From contig NZ_AP019773.1 of assembly GCF_009936175.1 (NCBI RefSeq), forward strand, positions 620,001 through 684,000: 64,000 nucleotides of DNA, written 5' to 3'. Of this stretch, positions 21,157 to 32,763 are shown one piece after another. Position numbers and translations under genes: made by a program. The stretch's first letter is position 1, and each line of letters starts with the position of its first letter. The stretch is from Bartonella quintana. Lineage in GTDB: Bacteria > Pseudomonadota > Alphaproteobacteria > Rhizobiales > Rhizobiaceae. The notes beneath the pieces are model-generated. The model was not told where the DNA came from and did not search any database. It saw nothing but the letters and a program-made list of their open reading frames with translations.

Positions 21157-22308
21157 TTAAAGCTGTTTGGTGATTATTTTTCCATTTCTAAAATAAAATC
21201 CTATCTTACCCTTTAACATTTGTTCAGCTTTTTGACCAAATATTTCATAGCGCCAACCATTCATCGCGGGGATATCTTGCTTTATACACCCATTCGCGAT
21301 TTTTTCTAAATCATGAGAAGTTGCAATGATTTTGGGTGCAATGCCATTTTCATTTGCTACCAGTTTTAACAACACTTTGAGAAGATCAATGGCAGCAGTT
21401 TTTGTATCGTTAAGTAGATTATGTTTAGGAAGGGCTGGTAAAGTAGCAGTATCAACCTCTAAGCCTTCGTGGATAGTTTTGATTAATGTTTGCGCAATTG
21501 ATAATTTATCCCAATTTTTATTAAGACTGCGCAAACGGTTTAATGCAGATTCATCTTTTGGTTGTTGAATTGCAATTTCGATAAGGCATTCATCTTTCAT
21601 GATATGGCGACGTGGAACATTATATCTCCGTGCTTCGCGTTCACGCCAAGCTGCTATTTTTTGTAATACAGCAAGTTCACGGGGTTTTTTTATTTTTCCT
21701 TTTACTTTTTTCCATGCTTCATTTTCTGGTATATCGTAAGTTTTCGGTGTTGATAGAGTGGTTATTTCGTCATCCATCCAGTGCATGCGCTTGTTTTTTT
21801 CTAGCTGTTTTTTCAATAAGAGGTAAACGTCTCTTAGATAGGTTACATCGGCAAGGGCATAGAGCAATTGTTTTTCAGACAGAGGGCGGCAGCTCCAGTC
21901 TGTAAATCGGGATGATTTATCAAGTTGATGCCCCGTGCAGCGTTGTACAATTTGATCATAGGAGATAGAATCACCAAATCCGCAGATTGATCCTGCTATT
22001 TGGGTGTCGAAAAGAGGATAAGGAATGACACCTCCGAGATGATAAATAATTTCAATGTCTTGGCGGGCAGCGTGAAAAACTTTAACAATTTTTTCATCTA
22101 CCATTAGGTCAAAAAAAGGTTTTAGATCCATATTTTGTGCCATTGGATCAATCAACATTGTAACATCTGGTGATGCGAGCTGGATTAAACACAGTTGAGG
22201 CCAAAAAGTTGTTTCGCGGATAAATTCTGTGTCTACTGTGACAAAATCAGAGGGACGTAAAGCGGCAAGTGCAATTTCAAGATCTGTTGTTTGTGTAATA
22301 AGTCTCAT
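21157..22308 (-). CDS. rnd: Ribonuclease D
   Basis: 3'-5' exoribonuclease of the DEDD superfamily that trims tRNA and other stable RNA precursors. The frame is open back to 22440, but the family begins at MRLITQ, so ATG at 22306-22308 is chosen (about 383 residues). The catalytic residues are visible: DTEF (Exo I) near residue 22, the aspartate of HAARQDIEIIYHLGG (Exo II), and YALADVTYL (Exo III). An HRDC domain follows in the C-terminal half. It is divergent from aspS. A degenerate copy of an internal segment lies downstream. Confidence 0.93.
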   Translation of the reverse strand: MRLITQTTDLEIALAALRPSDFVTVDTEFIRETTFWPQLCLIQLASPDVTMLIDPMAQNMDLKPFFDLMVDEKIVKVFHAARQDIEIIYHLGGVIPYPLFDTQIAGSICGFGDSISYDQIVQRCTGHQLDKSSRFTDWSCRPLSEKQLLYALADVTYLRDVYLLLKKQLEKNKRMHWMDDEITTLSTPKTYDIPENEAWKKVKGKIKKPRELAVLQKIAAWREREARRYNVPRRHIMKDECLIEIAIQQPKDESALNRLRSLNKNWDKLSIAQTLIKTIHEGLEVDTATLPALPKHNLLNDTKTAAIDLLKVLLKLVANENGIAPKIIATSHDLEKIANGCIKQDIPAMNGWRYEIFGQKAEQMLKGKIGFYFRNGKIITKQL

Positions 22309-22444
22309 CATTCTATTATAACCAGATAAATTTAATTTGTCTTTGTATTGATTTTTTTTTTGAGTCTTCATCGTCATATCTTGACAAATGGTTGTTAAAA
22401 AGCGTTTGTAGCGCATGTGAGTTATTATAATCAAAGGCAAAAAT

Positions 22445-24238
22445 ATGCACCGTTATCGCAGTCATAATTGCGCTGCTCTTCGTAGACACGATGTAGGAAA
22501 ATATGTTCGTCTTTCAGGATGGGTTCATCGTGTTCGAGATCATGGCGGAATTCTTTTTGTGGATTTGCGTGATCATTTTGGGATCACGCAAATCGTTGCT
22601 AATCCAGCTTCGCCAGCTTTTGAAATTATCGAAAAGGTGCGTTCTGAATGGGTCATTCGTGTAGATGGGGAAGTGTGTGCACGTTCTGATGAAGTTATTA
22701 ATACAGTTCTTCCAACAGGCGAGATTGAAATTTTTGTGAAAGAGGTGGAAATTCTTTCAAAATCTGATGAGCTTCCTCTACCCGTTTTTGGCGAACCTGA
22801 TTATCCAGAAGATATTCGTTTAAAGTATCGTTTTCTTGATTTACGTCGTGAAACCATGCACAAAAATATAATGCGTCGCACTGAAATTATTACTGCTATC
22901 AGACGGTCTATGCAGAATAATGGTTTTACAGAATTTACTACACCACTTTTGACTGCATCATCACCGGAAGGAGCACGCGATTTTTTGGTTCCGAGTCGTA
23001 TTCATCAGGGAAAATTTTACGCATTGCCGCAAGCACCTCAACAGTACAAACAATTGTTAATGATGTCAGGGTTTGATCGTTATTTTCAAATTGCTCCATG
23101 TTTTAGAGATGAAGATCCACGGGCAGATCGTCTTCCAGGTGAATTTTATCAATTAGATGTTGAAATGAGTTTTGTTGAGCAGGAAGATGTTTTTGTAACA
23201 ATGGAACCTATTATGCGTTCTATTTTTGAAGAATTTGCAAATGGAAAACCTGTCACACAGAACTTTCCTCGTATTTCGTATGATGAAGCAATGCAAAAGT
23301 ATGGTTCTGATAAACCTGATTTGCGTAATCCGATTATTATGCAAGATGTCTCTCAGCATTTTTATGATTCTTGTTTTAAGATTTTTGCTCAGATTTTAAT
23401 GAATGATGAAAATGCACAAGTGTGGGCTATTCCGGCTAAAACGGGTGGAAGTCGTGCTTTTTGTGATCGTATGAACGTGTGGGCACAAAGTGAAGGGCAA
23501 CCAGGCCTCGGTTATATTTTCTGGCGTGAAGAAGAGGGAAAGTTTGAAGGAGCTGGTCCTATCGCCAAAAATATTGGTGAACAGAGGACTGAAGCACTCC
23601 GTATCCAGCTTGGTCTTGAAAGTGGTGATGCCTGTTTTTTTATTGCAGGTAATCCAAAGAAGTTTTCAACTTTTGCTGGAGCTGTGCGCACACGAATAGG
23701 AGAAGAATTAGATCTTATCGATCGGGAGTGTTTTTCTTTAGCGTGGATTGTTGATTTTCCATTTTTTGAATGGAATGAAGATGAGAAAAAGCTAGATTTT
23801 GCACATAATCCTTTTTCAATGCCTCAGGGTGGGAAAAATGCTCTTGAGTGTCAAGATCCTCTTACTCTTAAAGCTTTTCAGTATGATCTTGTTTGTAATG
23901 GTTATGAGATTGCATCGGGTGGAATCCGTAATCATTCTCCAGAAATGATGCTTAAAGTTTTCAATCTTGCTGGTCTTTCTAGAGAAGTGGTAGAAGATCG
24001 TTTTGGTGCTCTTTATCGTGCATTTCATTATGGGGCACCACCGCATGGCGGTATGGCGGCCGGTGTTGATCGTATTATTATGCTGTTGCAAGGCGTGAAA
24101 AATTTACGTGAGATTGCTTTGTTTCCTATGAATCAGCAAGCGCTTGATCTTTTGATGAGTGCTCCATCTGACGTTTCTTCTGCACAATTACGTGATTTAG
24201 GGATACGTGTTGCTCCTGCTGCCAAAAATGGTTCATAA
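22445..24238 (+). CDS. aspS: Aspartyl-tRNA synthetase (probably aspartate/asparagine non-discriminating)
   Basis: Class IIb synthetase. 597 residues. An N-terminal OB anticodon-binding domain ([22 protein letters not shown], given in part) comes first. The class II core follows: motif 2 [20 protein letters not shown] near residue 220, and motif 3 in [15 protein letters not shown] near residue 537; the bacterial GAD insertion lies between. The window also encodes GatB, and no asnS is seen, so Asp-tRNA-Asn formation followed by amidation is likely; this is inference from context. It starts 4 bp after the open end of the rnd frame on the opposite strand. Confidence 0.96.
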   Translation: MHRYRSHNCAALRRHDVGKYVRLSGWVHRVRDHGGILFVDLRDHFGITQIVANPASPAFEIIEKVRSEWVIRVDGEVCARSDEVINTVLPTGEIEIFVKEVEILSKSDELPLPVFGEPDYPEDIRLKYRFLDLRRETMHKNIMRRTEIITAIRRSMQNNGFTEFTTPLLTASSPEGARDFLVPSRIHQGKFYALPQAPQQYKQLLMMSGFDRYFQIAPCFRDEDPRADRLPGEFYQLDVEMSFVEQEDVFVTMEPIMRSIFEEFANGKPVTQNFPRISYDEAMQKYGSDKPDLRNPIIMQDVSQHFYDSCFKIFAQILMNDENAQVWAIPAKTGGSRAFCDRMNVWAQSEGQPGLGYIFWREEEGKFEGAGPIAKNIGEQRTEALRIQLGLESGDACFFIAGNPKKFSTFAGAVRTRIGEELDLIDRECFSLAWIVDFPFFEWNEDEKKLDFAHNPFSMPQGGKNALECQDPLTLKAFQYDLVCNGYEIASGGIRNHSPEMMLKVFNLAGLSREVVEDRFGALYRAFHYGAPPHGGMAAGVDRIIMLLQGVKNLREIALFPMNQQALDLLMSAPSDVSSAQLRDLGIRVAPAAKNGS

Positions 24239-24984
24239 AATTAGTTGTGGAGGAGATCCGTGTGATTGATGTTTCTGCTGCTTTTCTGTATGAGGTAGGT
24301 TTAAATGCTTTTAACTTACTTTAGTGTTTATATTATTTGATAATAAATTCAGATATATGCTTTTAAAATTTCTTCAATACTGTAAAATGGATTATATATT
24401 TTAGTATTTATAATAATTTATATATTATTTTAAATATTGTGTTATTTTTTTTGTTTAAAATATTATGAAGTTTAAATGATTGTAAAATTTTGTTATAAAT
24501 TATATGTATAATTTATGATTATAATATTTATTAAATATTATAATTTATTTTTATTATATTATTATTAAAAAATAAAAACCATTTAAGATTTAAATTTTTT
24601 CATTTATATGAATCTAAATTAGAAAAAGAATTTGTTCATATTTTATTTATTATAATAAAAATTCTAATCATTTATTTTAATTATAAATAATTTTTTACTT
24701 TCTTATAATTTTTTCTTTTTTATATTAATTGCTTAAAGACAATATTCTTTTTGTTTCTTTAAAGAGTATCGATTTAAACTTTTTAGACATTTCTATCTGT
24801 TGCTCAGATATAAGGGGTGCACATAAATTTTTCAAATTGCTATAATTCTTCATTCATGTTTAAATCGTAATGTTTATCTTTATATAGTTAATTTTGAACA
24901 AAAATAGTTGACTGATAAAAGATTGTACTTAAAAAGTTTTATAGAATAATTGCTCATTATTTTAGGAATTTTTATCCTAATACT
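24239..24984. other. Very AT-rich gap between aspS and parC
   Basis: 746 bp with almost no G or C between about 24330 and 24760, made largely of A/T runs in all frames. No gene is supported. A short frame of 20 codons from GTG at 24260 has a GGAGGAG site just upstream but no recognisable product; it may be the remains of a gene start. The rest must carry the parC promoter. Confidence 0.5.
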
Positions 24985-27234
24985 ATGCCTGATAAAATGA
25001 ATTTACCTTTTGATAAAGAACACATTGAGCCAATAGAATTACGTTTTGCTTTACAAGATCGCTATTTAGCTTATGCACTTTCTACCATTACACATCGTGC
25101 ATTACCTGATGTACGTGATGGGTTAAAACCTGTGCATCGGCGTATTGTTCACGCGATGCGTTTGCTTAAACTCAATCCAGAGCAGTCCTATGCTAAGTGT
25201 GCACGGATTGTTGGCGATGTCATGGGGAAGTTTCATCCTCATGGTGATGCATCTATTTATGATGCATTAGTACGCTTGGCTCAAAGTTTTGCTGTTCGTT
25301 ATCCACTGGTTGATGGACAAGGCAATTTTGGTAATATTGATGGTGATAATGCTGCTGCTATGCGTTATACGGAAGCACGCATGACTGAAGTAGCGGCGTT
25401 ATTGCTTGAGGGGATTAATGAAAATGCTATTGATTTTCGTTTAACCTATAATGAGGAAGATGAAGAGCCTGTTGTTTTACCAGGGGCTTTTCCTAATCTT
25501 TTAGCAAATGGTTCATCGGGTATTGCTGTTGGTATGGCAACGTCTATTCCACCTCATAATGCTGCTGAACTCTGTGATGCTGCGTTGCATTTGATTGCTC
25601 ATCCTGATGCAAATGATGAGAAATTAAATCAGTTTGTGCTTGGGCCTGACTTCCCCACGGGTGGTATTTTGGTTGAGCCTAAAAAAAGTATTGAGGAATC
25701 TTATCGTATAGGGCGTGGTTTTTTTCGGTTGCGTTCGCGTTGGCATCAAGAAACTGGTAGCCGTGGTTCTTATGTGATTATTGTTACAGAGATTCCCTAC
25801 CAAGTTCAAAAGTCACGTCTTATTGAAAAAACAGCAGAATTATTGCTTGCACGGCGGTTACCGATGCTTGAAGATATTCATGATGAATCGGCAGAAGATA
25901 TCCGCATTGTGCTTGTTCCTAAAAATCGTACAGTTGATCCTGAACTCCTCATGGAGTCTCTTTTTAAGTTAACTGATTTTGAAGTAAGATTTCCTCTGAA
26001 TCTGAATGTTTTATCTTTAGGAAAAGTACCGAATGTTCTTTCTTTGCGTGAAAGCTTGCAGCAATGGCTTGAGCATCGTCAACAAGTACTTATTCGTCGT
26101 TCCACTTATCGCCTTAATGAAATTGATTGTCGATTAGAAATTCTTCATGGATATCTTATCGCATATTTGAATCTTGATGAGGTGATCCAAATTATTCGTG
26201 AAAAAGATGAGCCGAAAAAAGAACTGATCAACTGTTTTGAATTAACGGAAAATCAAGCTGAAGCTATTCTTAATATGCGGTTACGGTCTTTACATAAGCT
26301 TGAAGAATTTGAAATCCATAAAGAATTTGATGCTTTGAAAGCTGACAAGGAAAAATTGCAGAATTTATTAGCTTCCAGCACAAAACAATGGAAAATGATT
26401 TCGGAGGAAATAAGAAAAGTTCGTAAAATTTTTGGTCCTGAAACTCTTTTAGGGAAAAGGCGTACAACGTTTGAAGAAGCACCAAGACATGCTATTGATG
26501 ATATTCATCAGGCAATGATCGAAAAAGAACCGGTAACGATTGTTATTTCTGAAAAAGGTTGGATGCGTGCTTTGAGGGGGCATTTGAGTGATTACAAAGC
26601 ACTTTCTTTCAAAGAAGGGGATTGCTTAAAGTTAGCATTTCCAGCGTTCACTACAGATAAGATTACGATGATAAGTACAGGAGGAAAGTTTTTTTGTATT
26701 AATGCGAATGATTTGCCTGGAGGACGGGGGCATGGTGAGCCAATTCGTATTTTAGTCGATATGGACGATGAGCACGATATTCTTACAGCTTTTGTGCACA
26801 ATGTAGAAGAGAAACTGCTTTTAATTTCGTCTTATGGAAATGGTTTTATTGTGCCTGCAACTGAAGTGATTGCTAATACACGAAAAGGAAAGCAAGTTAT
26901 GAATGTAAAGTTCCTTGATAAAGTAAAACTTTGCATTCCAGTAAAAGGTGATCATCTTGCAGTGATTGGTGAAAATCGCAAAATGCTCATTTTTCCTATT
27001 GAACAAATACCAGAAATGAGTCGCGGTAAAGGTGTTCGTTTACAACGGTATAAAGAGGGTGGTGTTGTAGATGCAAAAACTTTTAATTTATCAGAGGGAT
27101 TAAGTTGGCAAGATACAGCTGAACGTAGCTTTAATCGCCAGGCTCATGACCTCATTGAATGGATGGGAACGCGTGCTGGGGTAGGGCGTATGGTTCCCAA
27201 AGGTTTTCCAAAATCAGGAAAATTTATCAATTAA
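24985..27234 (+). CDS. parC: DNA topoisomerase IV subunit A
   Basis: Type IIA topoisomerase A subunit that decatenates chromosomes with ParE. 749 residues, typical of alphaproteobacterial ParC and shorter than GyrA. The breakage-reunion domain begins with [20 protein letters not shown]; the active-site tyrosine lies in [10 protein letters not shown] near residue 128. A quinolone-region segment [17 protein letters not shown] precedes it. The C-terminal beta-propeller is degenerate and no clear GyrA box (QRRGGKG) is present, which supports ParC over GyrA. parE is not in the window. Confidence 0.93.
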   Translation: MPDKMNLPFDKEHIEPIELRFALQDRYLAYALSTITHRALPDVRDGLKPVHRRIVHAMRLLKLNPEQSYAKCARIVGDVMGKFHPHGDASIYDALVRLAQSFAVRYPLVDGQGNFGNIDGDNAAAMRYTEARMTEVAALLLEGINENAIDFRLTYNEEDEEPVVLPGAFPNLLANGSSGIAVGMATSIPPHNAAELCDAALHLIAHPDANDEKLNQFVLGPDFPTGGILVEPKKSIEESYRIGRGFFRLRSRWHQETGSRGSYVIIVTEIPYQVQKSRLIEKTAELLLARRLPMLEDIHDESAEDIRIVLVPKNRTVDPELLMESLFKLTDFEVRFPLNLNVLSLGKVPNVLSLRESLQQWLEHRQQVLIRRSTYRLNEIDCRLEILHGYLIAYLNLDEVIQIIREKDEPKKELINCFELTENQAEAILNMRLRSLHKLEEFEIHKEFDALKADKEKLQNLLASSTKQWKMISEEIRKVRKIFGPETLLGKRRTTFEEAPRHAIDDIHQAMIEKEPVTIVISEKGWMRALRGHLSDYKALSFKEGDCLKLAFPAFTTDKITMISTGGKFFCINANDLPGGRGHGEPIRILVDMDDEHDILTAFVHNVEEKLLLISSYGNGFIVPATEVIANTRKGKQVMNVKFLDKVKLCIPVKGDHLAVIGENRKMLIFPIEQIPEMSRGKGVRLQRYKEGGVVDAKTFNLSEGLSWQDTAERSFNRQAHDLIEWMGTRAGVGRMVPKGFPKSGKFIN

Positions 27235-27723
27235 GTTGTATTGTATATTTAATTCTTAGGTTTTGGGTACATCGTTAAGATTTGAGAGAAAAGGTGAAGT
27301 GGTGGTACATCCTATTTATGTACATCCTATTTATAAAGACAGAATCGTTACTATGATGAAGTATGATATCAAGTGTAGAGATTGGCAAAGGATTTACCGT
27401 TGCTTGAAGATAAGTTTTTCAGATGCGCGTGAGGATTGAGAACTTTACACATCGTTTTGTTAAGGTGTTCATTTTATTATTTTAAAAACGTGAGCTCAAT
27501 GGTGAGAGTTTTCCCTACCCTAAGGCAAGTAATGTACAATTCATGTATTATGCATTTATGGCAAGTGCATGCTACTGGTAAATTTTTTATGAATTTCTTG
27601 TGTCAGAAAAGGATTACATATTCGGTTTTGGAAAAGCTTATCAAAGACTATGGACAAGGATGGTGTATCTGTGAAGATCGATATTGCCTTTGTTTGGGCT
27701 TATCCTTGTTCTGTAAGCTATAG
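27235..27723. other. Gap after parC with a 15-bp direct repeat
   Basis: About 490 bp between parC and the transposase relic. A 95-codon frame at 27436-27723 has no family features. A 15-bp unit beginning GTACATCC is repeated exactly in tandem at 27305-27319 and 27320-27334. Part of this stretch may belong to the 5' end of the dead transposon, but I could not align it. Confidence 0.5.
27305..27334. repeat. Tandem 15-bp direct repeat
   Basis: Two adjacent exact copies of a 15-base unit (GTACATCCTATTTAT), directly visible, 70 bp after the parC stop codon. There are only two copies, so slipped replication is the simplest explanation; it is not a CRISPR. Confidence 0.85.
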
Positions 27724-28115
27724 ATCTGTGCTGCAGAGGTAGAGAAGGTTAGCATGAAGAGGGAAACGTTGGCAAAAGCAAGCGAAGATTTGACCCCGAA
27801 GAGTTATCCTGTGGTAGATTCCTTGGGCTAAGCTTTGGACTTTCTTCTCATTCCAGGAAACAGAAATGATATGATTTAAGTATTTCAGCTTGTTGAAGAG
27901 GGAAGGAAGCAAAACAATATTTCTGTCTTTCTTTATTGTAGCTCAAACAGGAATATCAACATAATGATGGTGAATACCTTTATGAAGAACGCCACTTTAT
28001 CGAAGGCTTCTTCAATAAAGTTATAAACATTTTAGTTGTACCTTCTGGTGATTCGATAAAGAAGGTTTCTCTTTCTGGGATGCTTGATTTATGTTTAAAT
28101 AATCCCCAGACTTAG
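27724..28115 (+). pseudogene. Remnant of an IS5-type transposase gene
   Basis: Two frames carry recognisable pieces. From 27724 a segment reads DLTPKSYPVVDSLG, stop, ALDFLLIPGNRNDMI. This matches the family pattern G-G-L-T-T-K-I-H-A-V-V-D-A-L-G followed by L-x-F-x-L-T-P-G-Q-x-x-D. In another frame 27942-28115 reads YLYEERHFIEGFFNK, the Y-(2)-R-(3)-E part of the DDE signature, followed by SLSGMLDLCLN before TAG. In-frame stops and at least one frameshift make it non-functional. The final lysine of the signature appears replaced by isoleucine. No terminal inverted repeats were identified. Confidence 0.7.
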
Positions 28116-28202
28116 AGAGTTAGGTGTAAAAAATCTAGCTTTAGACAAGCGAGAAAAAGAATGCTATCTAGTTTGGTCTTTCTGTAGTGCTGTTAAAGAA
28201 TA

Positions 28203-29471
28203 TTAACCTTTTTTACAGTGACGCTTATTCAGTATTATGTTGTCAAAAAAATGTCCACGTTCAGCCCATAAGACGAGGAATATAGCAATGAGGCTAAGAA
28301 AGAAAAAACCTGCCGAATTGGGAATGGTTGTTTCATTAAATTGTTGTGCAATGAGAAAGCTAAGGCCTGTACCTATGGATGTTTGAAGAAAACCAGATAC
28401 AGAAGAGGCTGTTCCGGCAAATTTCCCGACAGATTCGAGAGCAAGTGTATTAAAATTGGCCATAATACCACCCCAGGTAAACATCAGTATACAGTATAAC
28501 AACATATAAAAAGGGAAAGAGATAATACCGCCTGTTAAGATTGAGCTAACAAAAAAAATACATGAAACAATACAAAATAACAAAAGCATACTGTGGGCGA
28601 TACGTCGCATCCCAAAATGCCCAACGAATAGAGAGTTTAGGAAAGATGCTATAACTTGAAATGCAGCACCAATTGCAAAAGCGATTGGAAACCAGAATCC
28701 TAAATTGTAGATACCCTCATAAATCTGTTGCGATGTATTAATCGCAATAAAAATGCAGCCTAAGACAATAGAAGCAGCAAGTGTATAACTAATACTAGAG
28801 CGATCAGCCATAACAAGCCAAAGATTATTTTTTATAGAAGAAAGAGAAAGAGAGCGTTGTGTATGAAGAGTTTCAGGCAAGCGTAAATAGATCCAAATCA
28901 TTAGGCTGAAACCAATAAAGGCCATGAATGCAAAAATAAATTGCCAATGCCCAAATAATAAGATGATCTGCCCTGTTGCTGGTCCAATCATTGGAGCAAG
29001 GAGGAAAACCATCATGACTATAGATATGACCTCTGCCATTTTTCGGCCTTCGTAGAGGTCACGTATAATTGAAACTGTAAGTACACGCATAGCTGCCCCT
29101 CCAATCCCTTGCAGAACACGTAAAATGAGTAATATAGGTAAACTTGATACAAACGCACAACAAATTGCTGCAAGGGAATAAAAAGCAAGACCAATAAGAA
29201 CAAGCTTTCGTCGTCCATAACGATCACTTATGGGACCAAAAAGTATTTGTGTAAGACCATAGCTGATAAGGTAACAGGAAATAATATAATGCTGATCATT
29301 TTCATTAGAAACATGCAGACTTTTTAAAATATCAGGCATAGCTGGTAGCATAATATCAATGGCTATAGAATTAATTGCCATAAGTGCTGCAAGGATAATA
29401 ATAAACTCTTTATATCCAATCTTTTTTCTGATTGCATCTATGTGTTTTTGTTCATCGACTGAATATGACAT
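28203..29471 (-). CDS. MFS multidrug exporter, Bcr/CflA subfamily
   Basis: Twelve-helix proton-coupled efflux transporter of the inner membrane. 422 residues. The motif A loop between helices 2 and 3 is present as GPISDRYGRRKLVLIG near residue 78, and the drug:H+ antiporter motif C region as APMIGPATGQIIL near residue 157. An extended charged N-terminus of about 20 residues precedes helix 1. The family exports bicyclomycin, sulfonamides, cysteine and others; the substrate here cannot be told. It precedes the transposase relic and follows grxD on the same strand with a 55 bp gap. Confidence 0.88.
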   Translation of the reverse strand: MSYSVDEQKHIDAIRKKIGYKEFIIILAALMAINSIAIDIMLPAMPDILKSLHVSNENDQHYIISCYLISYGLTQILFGPISDRYGRRKLVLIGLAFYSLAAICCAFVSSLPILLILRVLQGIGGAAMRVLTVSIIRDLYEGRKMAEVISIVMMVFLLAPMIGPATGQIILLFGHWQFIFAFMAFIGFSLMIWIYLRLPETLHTQRSLSLSSIKNNLWLVMADRSSISYTLAASIVLGCIFIAINTSQQIYEGIYNLGFWFPIAFAIGAAFQVIASFLNSLFVGHFGMRRIAHSMLLLFCIVSCIFFVSSILTGGIISFPFYMLLYCILMFTWGGIMANFNTLALESVGKFAGTASSVSGFLQTSIGTGLSFLIAQQFNETTIPNSAGFFFLSLIAIFLVLWAERGHFFDNIILNKRHCKKG

Positions 29472-29526
29472 ATATAACCTTGAAATAAAAATTTTTGCTA
29501 AAGAAATGAATAAAAACAGAGATAAT

Positions 29527-29859
29527 TTATAATAGATTAAAGCTAATTTTTTTTTCTTTTAAAAGTTCTTGTAACTCATTGCTTTGAAACATTTCTTTAA
29601 CAATATCACAGCCACCAATAAATTCACCTTTGATATAGAGTTGTGGAATTGTTGGCCAATTTGAGTATTCTTTGATCCCTTGACGCAATTCGTCAGAAGT
29701 TAAGATATTAATTCCTTTATATTTTAATCCTAAATAATCAAGAATTTGAACGACTTGTCCAGAAAATCCACATTGCGGAGCTTCAGGTATTCCTTTCATG
29801 AATAAAATAACGTCATTTGTTTTAATTTCGTTGTCAATAAAGTCATGAACAGTAGCCAT
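29527..29859 (-). CDS. grxD: Monothiol glutaredoxin, Grx4 family
   Basis: Cytosolic CGFS glutaredoxin that binds a [2Fe-2S] cluster with glutathione and hands it to client proteins. 110 residues. The signature is visible as PQCGFSGQVVQIL near residue 28; WPTIPQLYIKGEFIGGCDIVKEM supplies the glutathione-binding TIP and GG residues. It lies about 100 bp downstream of a bolA gene on the same strand; Grx4 and BolA form a regulatory Fe-S heterodimer in the families studied, so the pairing is functionally sensible. Confidence 0.95.
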   Translation of the reverse strand: MATVHDFIDNEIKTNDVILFMKGIPEAPQCGFSGQVVQILDYLGLKYKGINILTSDELRQGIKEYSNWPTIPQLYIKGEFIGGCDIVKEMFQSNELQELLKEKKISFNLL

Positions 29860-29957
29860 CTTTATTCCTCAGTATCGCAGATTTTTTAAATATGTATTTA
29901 CACTAATATTATTTTCTAATCGTATTAAGTGAATGAATGCAAGAGGAAATTTTTAGA

Positions 29958-30191
29958 TTATTTGGGAACATTTGTTTTTAGTACTAGAGCGTGAAGTGTG
30001 TCCCCCATATTGCCTTTGAGAGCATCATAGACCATTTTGTGTTGTTGAACACGGCTTTTACCTAGAAAACTTTCTGAAATAACTTCTGCAGCGTAATGTT
30101 CACCATCTCCAGCGAGATCACGGATTGCCACAATTGCATCGGGAATGCCTTCGCGAATAAGTGTCTCAATTGCTTGTGCACTCATTGCCAT
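29958..30191 (-). CDS. bolA: BolA-family protein
   Basis: Small class II KH-like protein that partners with monothiol glutaredoxins in Fe-S trafficking or iron sensing. 77 residues. Typical features: an N-terminal helix (IETLIREGIPDAIVAI), the HYAAEVISESFLGKSRVQQHKMVYDAL core with its conserved histidines, and the C-terminal DTLHALVLKT strand. It sits between purL and grxD, the conserved Rhizobiales order. Whether it is a BolA- or IbaG-type member is not decided. Confidence 0.93.
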   Translation of the reverse strand: MAMSAQAIETLIREGIPDAIVAIRDLAGDGEHYAAEVISESFLGKSRVQQHKMVYDALKGNMGDTLHALVLKTNVPK

Positions 30192-30262
30192 GATTATTCT
30201 CCTCTTGTTTATTTGTTTTTCTCTAAGAATGATCTATTATAATCAAAAAAATAAATAGCTCT

Positions 30263-32473
30263 TCATGCTTCGTTCATAAATTGCGGAAACCAGCTTTCAT
30301 AGTTTTGTGTCAGTTTGTCTATCGAAAGGTTTAATATCGAATCTATATTGAGGGAATTACCTTCAACTGTACCAAGCTCTGTTAAGGAAATCTCGTTTAC
30401 TTGTGCAAGTTCTTTAAGGCTATTAAGTGCATGAGGTTTAATAGCTAAAATATAACGTGCTTGATCTTCTCCAAAAAGCTCCGCGTGCTGTGGTGACTTA
30501 TTGCTTAATTTTATTCTAATTCCTTTACTTGCTTTAATTACCATTTCTGCAAGCGCAAGTGCTAATCCTCCGTCAGAAATATCATGAGCAGCATTAACAA
30601 AACCACGATGAATGACATCTCGAACAAATTGTCCATGCTTTTTTTCAAGTTGCAAATCTATATGTGGTGGGGCACCCGCATCAATATTTAAAATGTTACG
30701 CGCATAAATTGATTGTCCTAAATGTGAGCCGCAAGGTCCAATTAAAACAATACTATCTTTATTTTGCATACCACCGATTGTCACGGTTTTAGACCAGTTA
30801 TCAAGAAGTCCGACACCAGCTATTGTAGGAGTCGGAAGAATTGCTTCTCCATTGGTTTCATTATAAAGAGAGACATTTCCTGAAACGATTGGAAAATCTA
30901 GAACCCGACAAGCTTCACTTATACCTTTAATGGCAAAAACTAGCTGTCCCATAATTTTAGGATTCTCAGGATTACCGAAATTGAGGTTATCTGTAGCTGC
31001 TAGTGGTGTTGCACCCGTAGTGCTAATGTTGCGCCAACATTCTACGACTGCTTGTTTTCCTCCTTCATAGGGATCAGCTTCACAATAACGAGGCGTCACA
31101 TCACAAGAAAAAGCAAGAGCACGTTTATCGTTATTGCTTACACGGATGACACCTGCATCGCCTCCTGGACGAACAAGCGTATTTCCTTGGATAAGTGTAT
31201 CGTATTGCTCATAAACCCATCGCCTTGAGCTTTGATTAGCAGAATTCAATAATTTCAGGAGTACATCGGCAAAATTTTCAATTTTTTTCACTTCTTCTGC
31301 TTTAAGGGTAGGTTTTAGGGCAGGTTCTATCCAAGGGCGATCATAAACCGGTGCTTCATCACCGAGTTCTTTGATAGGAAGATTGACGACTTCTTCTCCT
31401 TGATGCGTGACACGGAAACGTAAATCATCTGTTGTTTTTCCAATGATGGAAAAATGAAGACCCCATTTTTGAAAAATTGCAGCTGCTCGTTTTTTTAGTT
31501 CTGGTTTTAACACCATGAGCATACGTTCTTGGCTTTCAGAAAGCATTATTTCATAGGCTGTCATGTTTTCTTCTCGAGTGGGGACTTTATCCAGATTAAG
31601 CTGTATTCCTAGATTTCCTTTTGCCCCCATTTCAACTGCAGAAGATGTTAGTCCTGCTGCGCCCATATCTTGAATCGCAACGATAGCTTTTAGTTCCATA
31701 AGCTCTAAACAGGCTTCAAGAAGGCATTTTTCAATAAAAGGATCACCCACTTGAACAGTTGGACGTTTTTCATCAATTGAATCATTGAATTCGGCAGAAG
31801 CCATCATTGCTCCACCAACACCATCACGTCCTGTTTTGGCACCAAGATAAACAACTGGAAGCCCAACTCCTTGCGCTTTAGAATAAAAAATAGAATCTGT
31901 CTTTGCAATACCAGCTACAAAAGCGTTAACAAGGATATTACCATTATAGCGCTCGTCAAAATTTACTTCTCCACCAACAGTTGGAACGCCAAAAGCATTG
32001 CTGTAGCCACCGATTCCAGAAACGACGCCAGCAACAAGATGGCGTGTTCGGGGATGATTGGGAGATCCAAATCGCAATGCATTCATAGCTGCGACAGGGC
32101 GGGCTCCCATTGTAAAGACATCACGCAAAATACCACCCATACCTGTTGCTGCACCTTGATAAGGCTCAATGTAAGAAGGATGGTTATGGCTTTCCATTTT
32201 GAAAACTACACATTGCCCCTTACCGATATCAATGACACCAGCGTTTTCACCAGGGCCTTGAATGACACACTTTCCTTTTATTGGGAGAGTTTTAAGCCAT
32301 TTTTTAGATGATTTATAGGAACAATGTTCGTTCCACATTGCAGAAAAAATTCCAAGTTCGGTAAATGTTGGCTCTCTACCAATTAATGTTAGGATATGCT
32401 GATATTCATCACTTTTTAGGCCATGTTGTGCAATCAATTCTGGTGTAATGGCGATGTTATTGCAAGAATTCAT
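30263..32473 (-). CDS. purL: Phosphoribosylformylglycinamidine synthase, large subunit
   Basis: ATP-dependent amidation of FGAR to FGAM in purine synthesis. 736 residues, the small PurL type that works as a complex with PurS and PurQ; all three are encoded here. Conserved stretches: [21 protein letters not shown] near residue 36 (given in part), [12 protein letters not shown], and [17 protein letters not shown] near residue 216, with a second PurM-like half from about residue 440. It is followed by bolA and grxD. A 290 bp gap separates it from purQ, so it may have its own promoter. Confidence 0.96.
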   Translation of the reverse strand: MNSCNNIAITPELIAQHGLKSDEYQHILTLIGREPTFTELGIFSAMWNEHCSYKSSKKWLKTLPIKGKCVIQGPGENAGVIDIGKGQCVVFKMESHNHPSYIEPYQGAATGMGGILRDVFTMGARPVAAMNALRFGSPNHPRTRHLVAGVVSGIGGYSNAFGVPTVGGEVNFDERYNGNILVNAFVAGIAKTDSIFYSKAQGVGLPVVYLGAKTGRDGVGGAMMASAEFNDSIDEKRPTVQVGDPFIEKCLLEACLELMELKAIVAIQDMGAAGLTSSAVEMGAKGNLGIQLNLDKVPTREENMTAYEIMLSESQERMLMVLKPELKKRAAAIFQKWGLHFSIIGKTTDDLRFRVTHQGEEVVNLPIKELGDEAPVYDRPWIEPALKPTLKAEEVKKIENFADVLLKLLNSANQSSRRWVYEQYDTLIQGNTLVRPGGDAGVIRVSNNDKRALAFSCDVTPRYCEADPYEGGKQAVVECWRNISTTGATPLAATDNLNFGNPENPKIMGQLVFAIKGISEACRVLDFPIVSGNVSLYNETNGEAILPTPTIAGVGLLDNWSKTVTIGGMQNKDSIVLIGPCGSHLGQSIYARNILNIDAGAPPHIDLQLEKKHGQFVRDVIHRGFVNAAHDISDGGLALALAEMVIKASKGIRIKLSNKSPQHAELFGEDQARYILAIKPHALNSLKELAQVNEISLTELGTVEGNSLNIDSILNLSIDKLTQNYESWFPQFMNEA

Positions 32474-32763
32474 GAGTATTGTATCCGTCGAATTAATCGA
32501 AATTTAGCACTTTTATTTTTTTTAATCTAGCAGCTTTAACTACAACTGATTGCGTTGTTTGATAATGTAACCGTTCATAATTCATAGGCTTATATTCTGG
32601 TTATTTGCTAGATGGATTCAAAGAGCAGAAATGATCTTAGAATAAATCTTTGTGTGTTTAGAGAAATAATATCCATTTTTGTATGTAAAGCGCTTTGTTT
32701 ATAAATTTACTGCGTGGAAGATGATACAGATTTGTTGTTTTAAAACAGTTAGATTTTTTATCA

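Noticed and set aside
27305..27334. CRISPR-like repeat
   Set aside because: Only two directly adjacent 15-bp copies without spacers. No CRISPR array was noticed anywhere in the window.
27436..27723. 95-codon frame after parC
   Set aside because: No family features, cysteine- and tyrosine-rich low-quality protein, no ribosome site. Possibly part of the transposon relic but not a gene.
31871..32311. 146-codon plus-strand frame inside purL
   Set aside because: Antisense shadow of the well-conserved purL gene.
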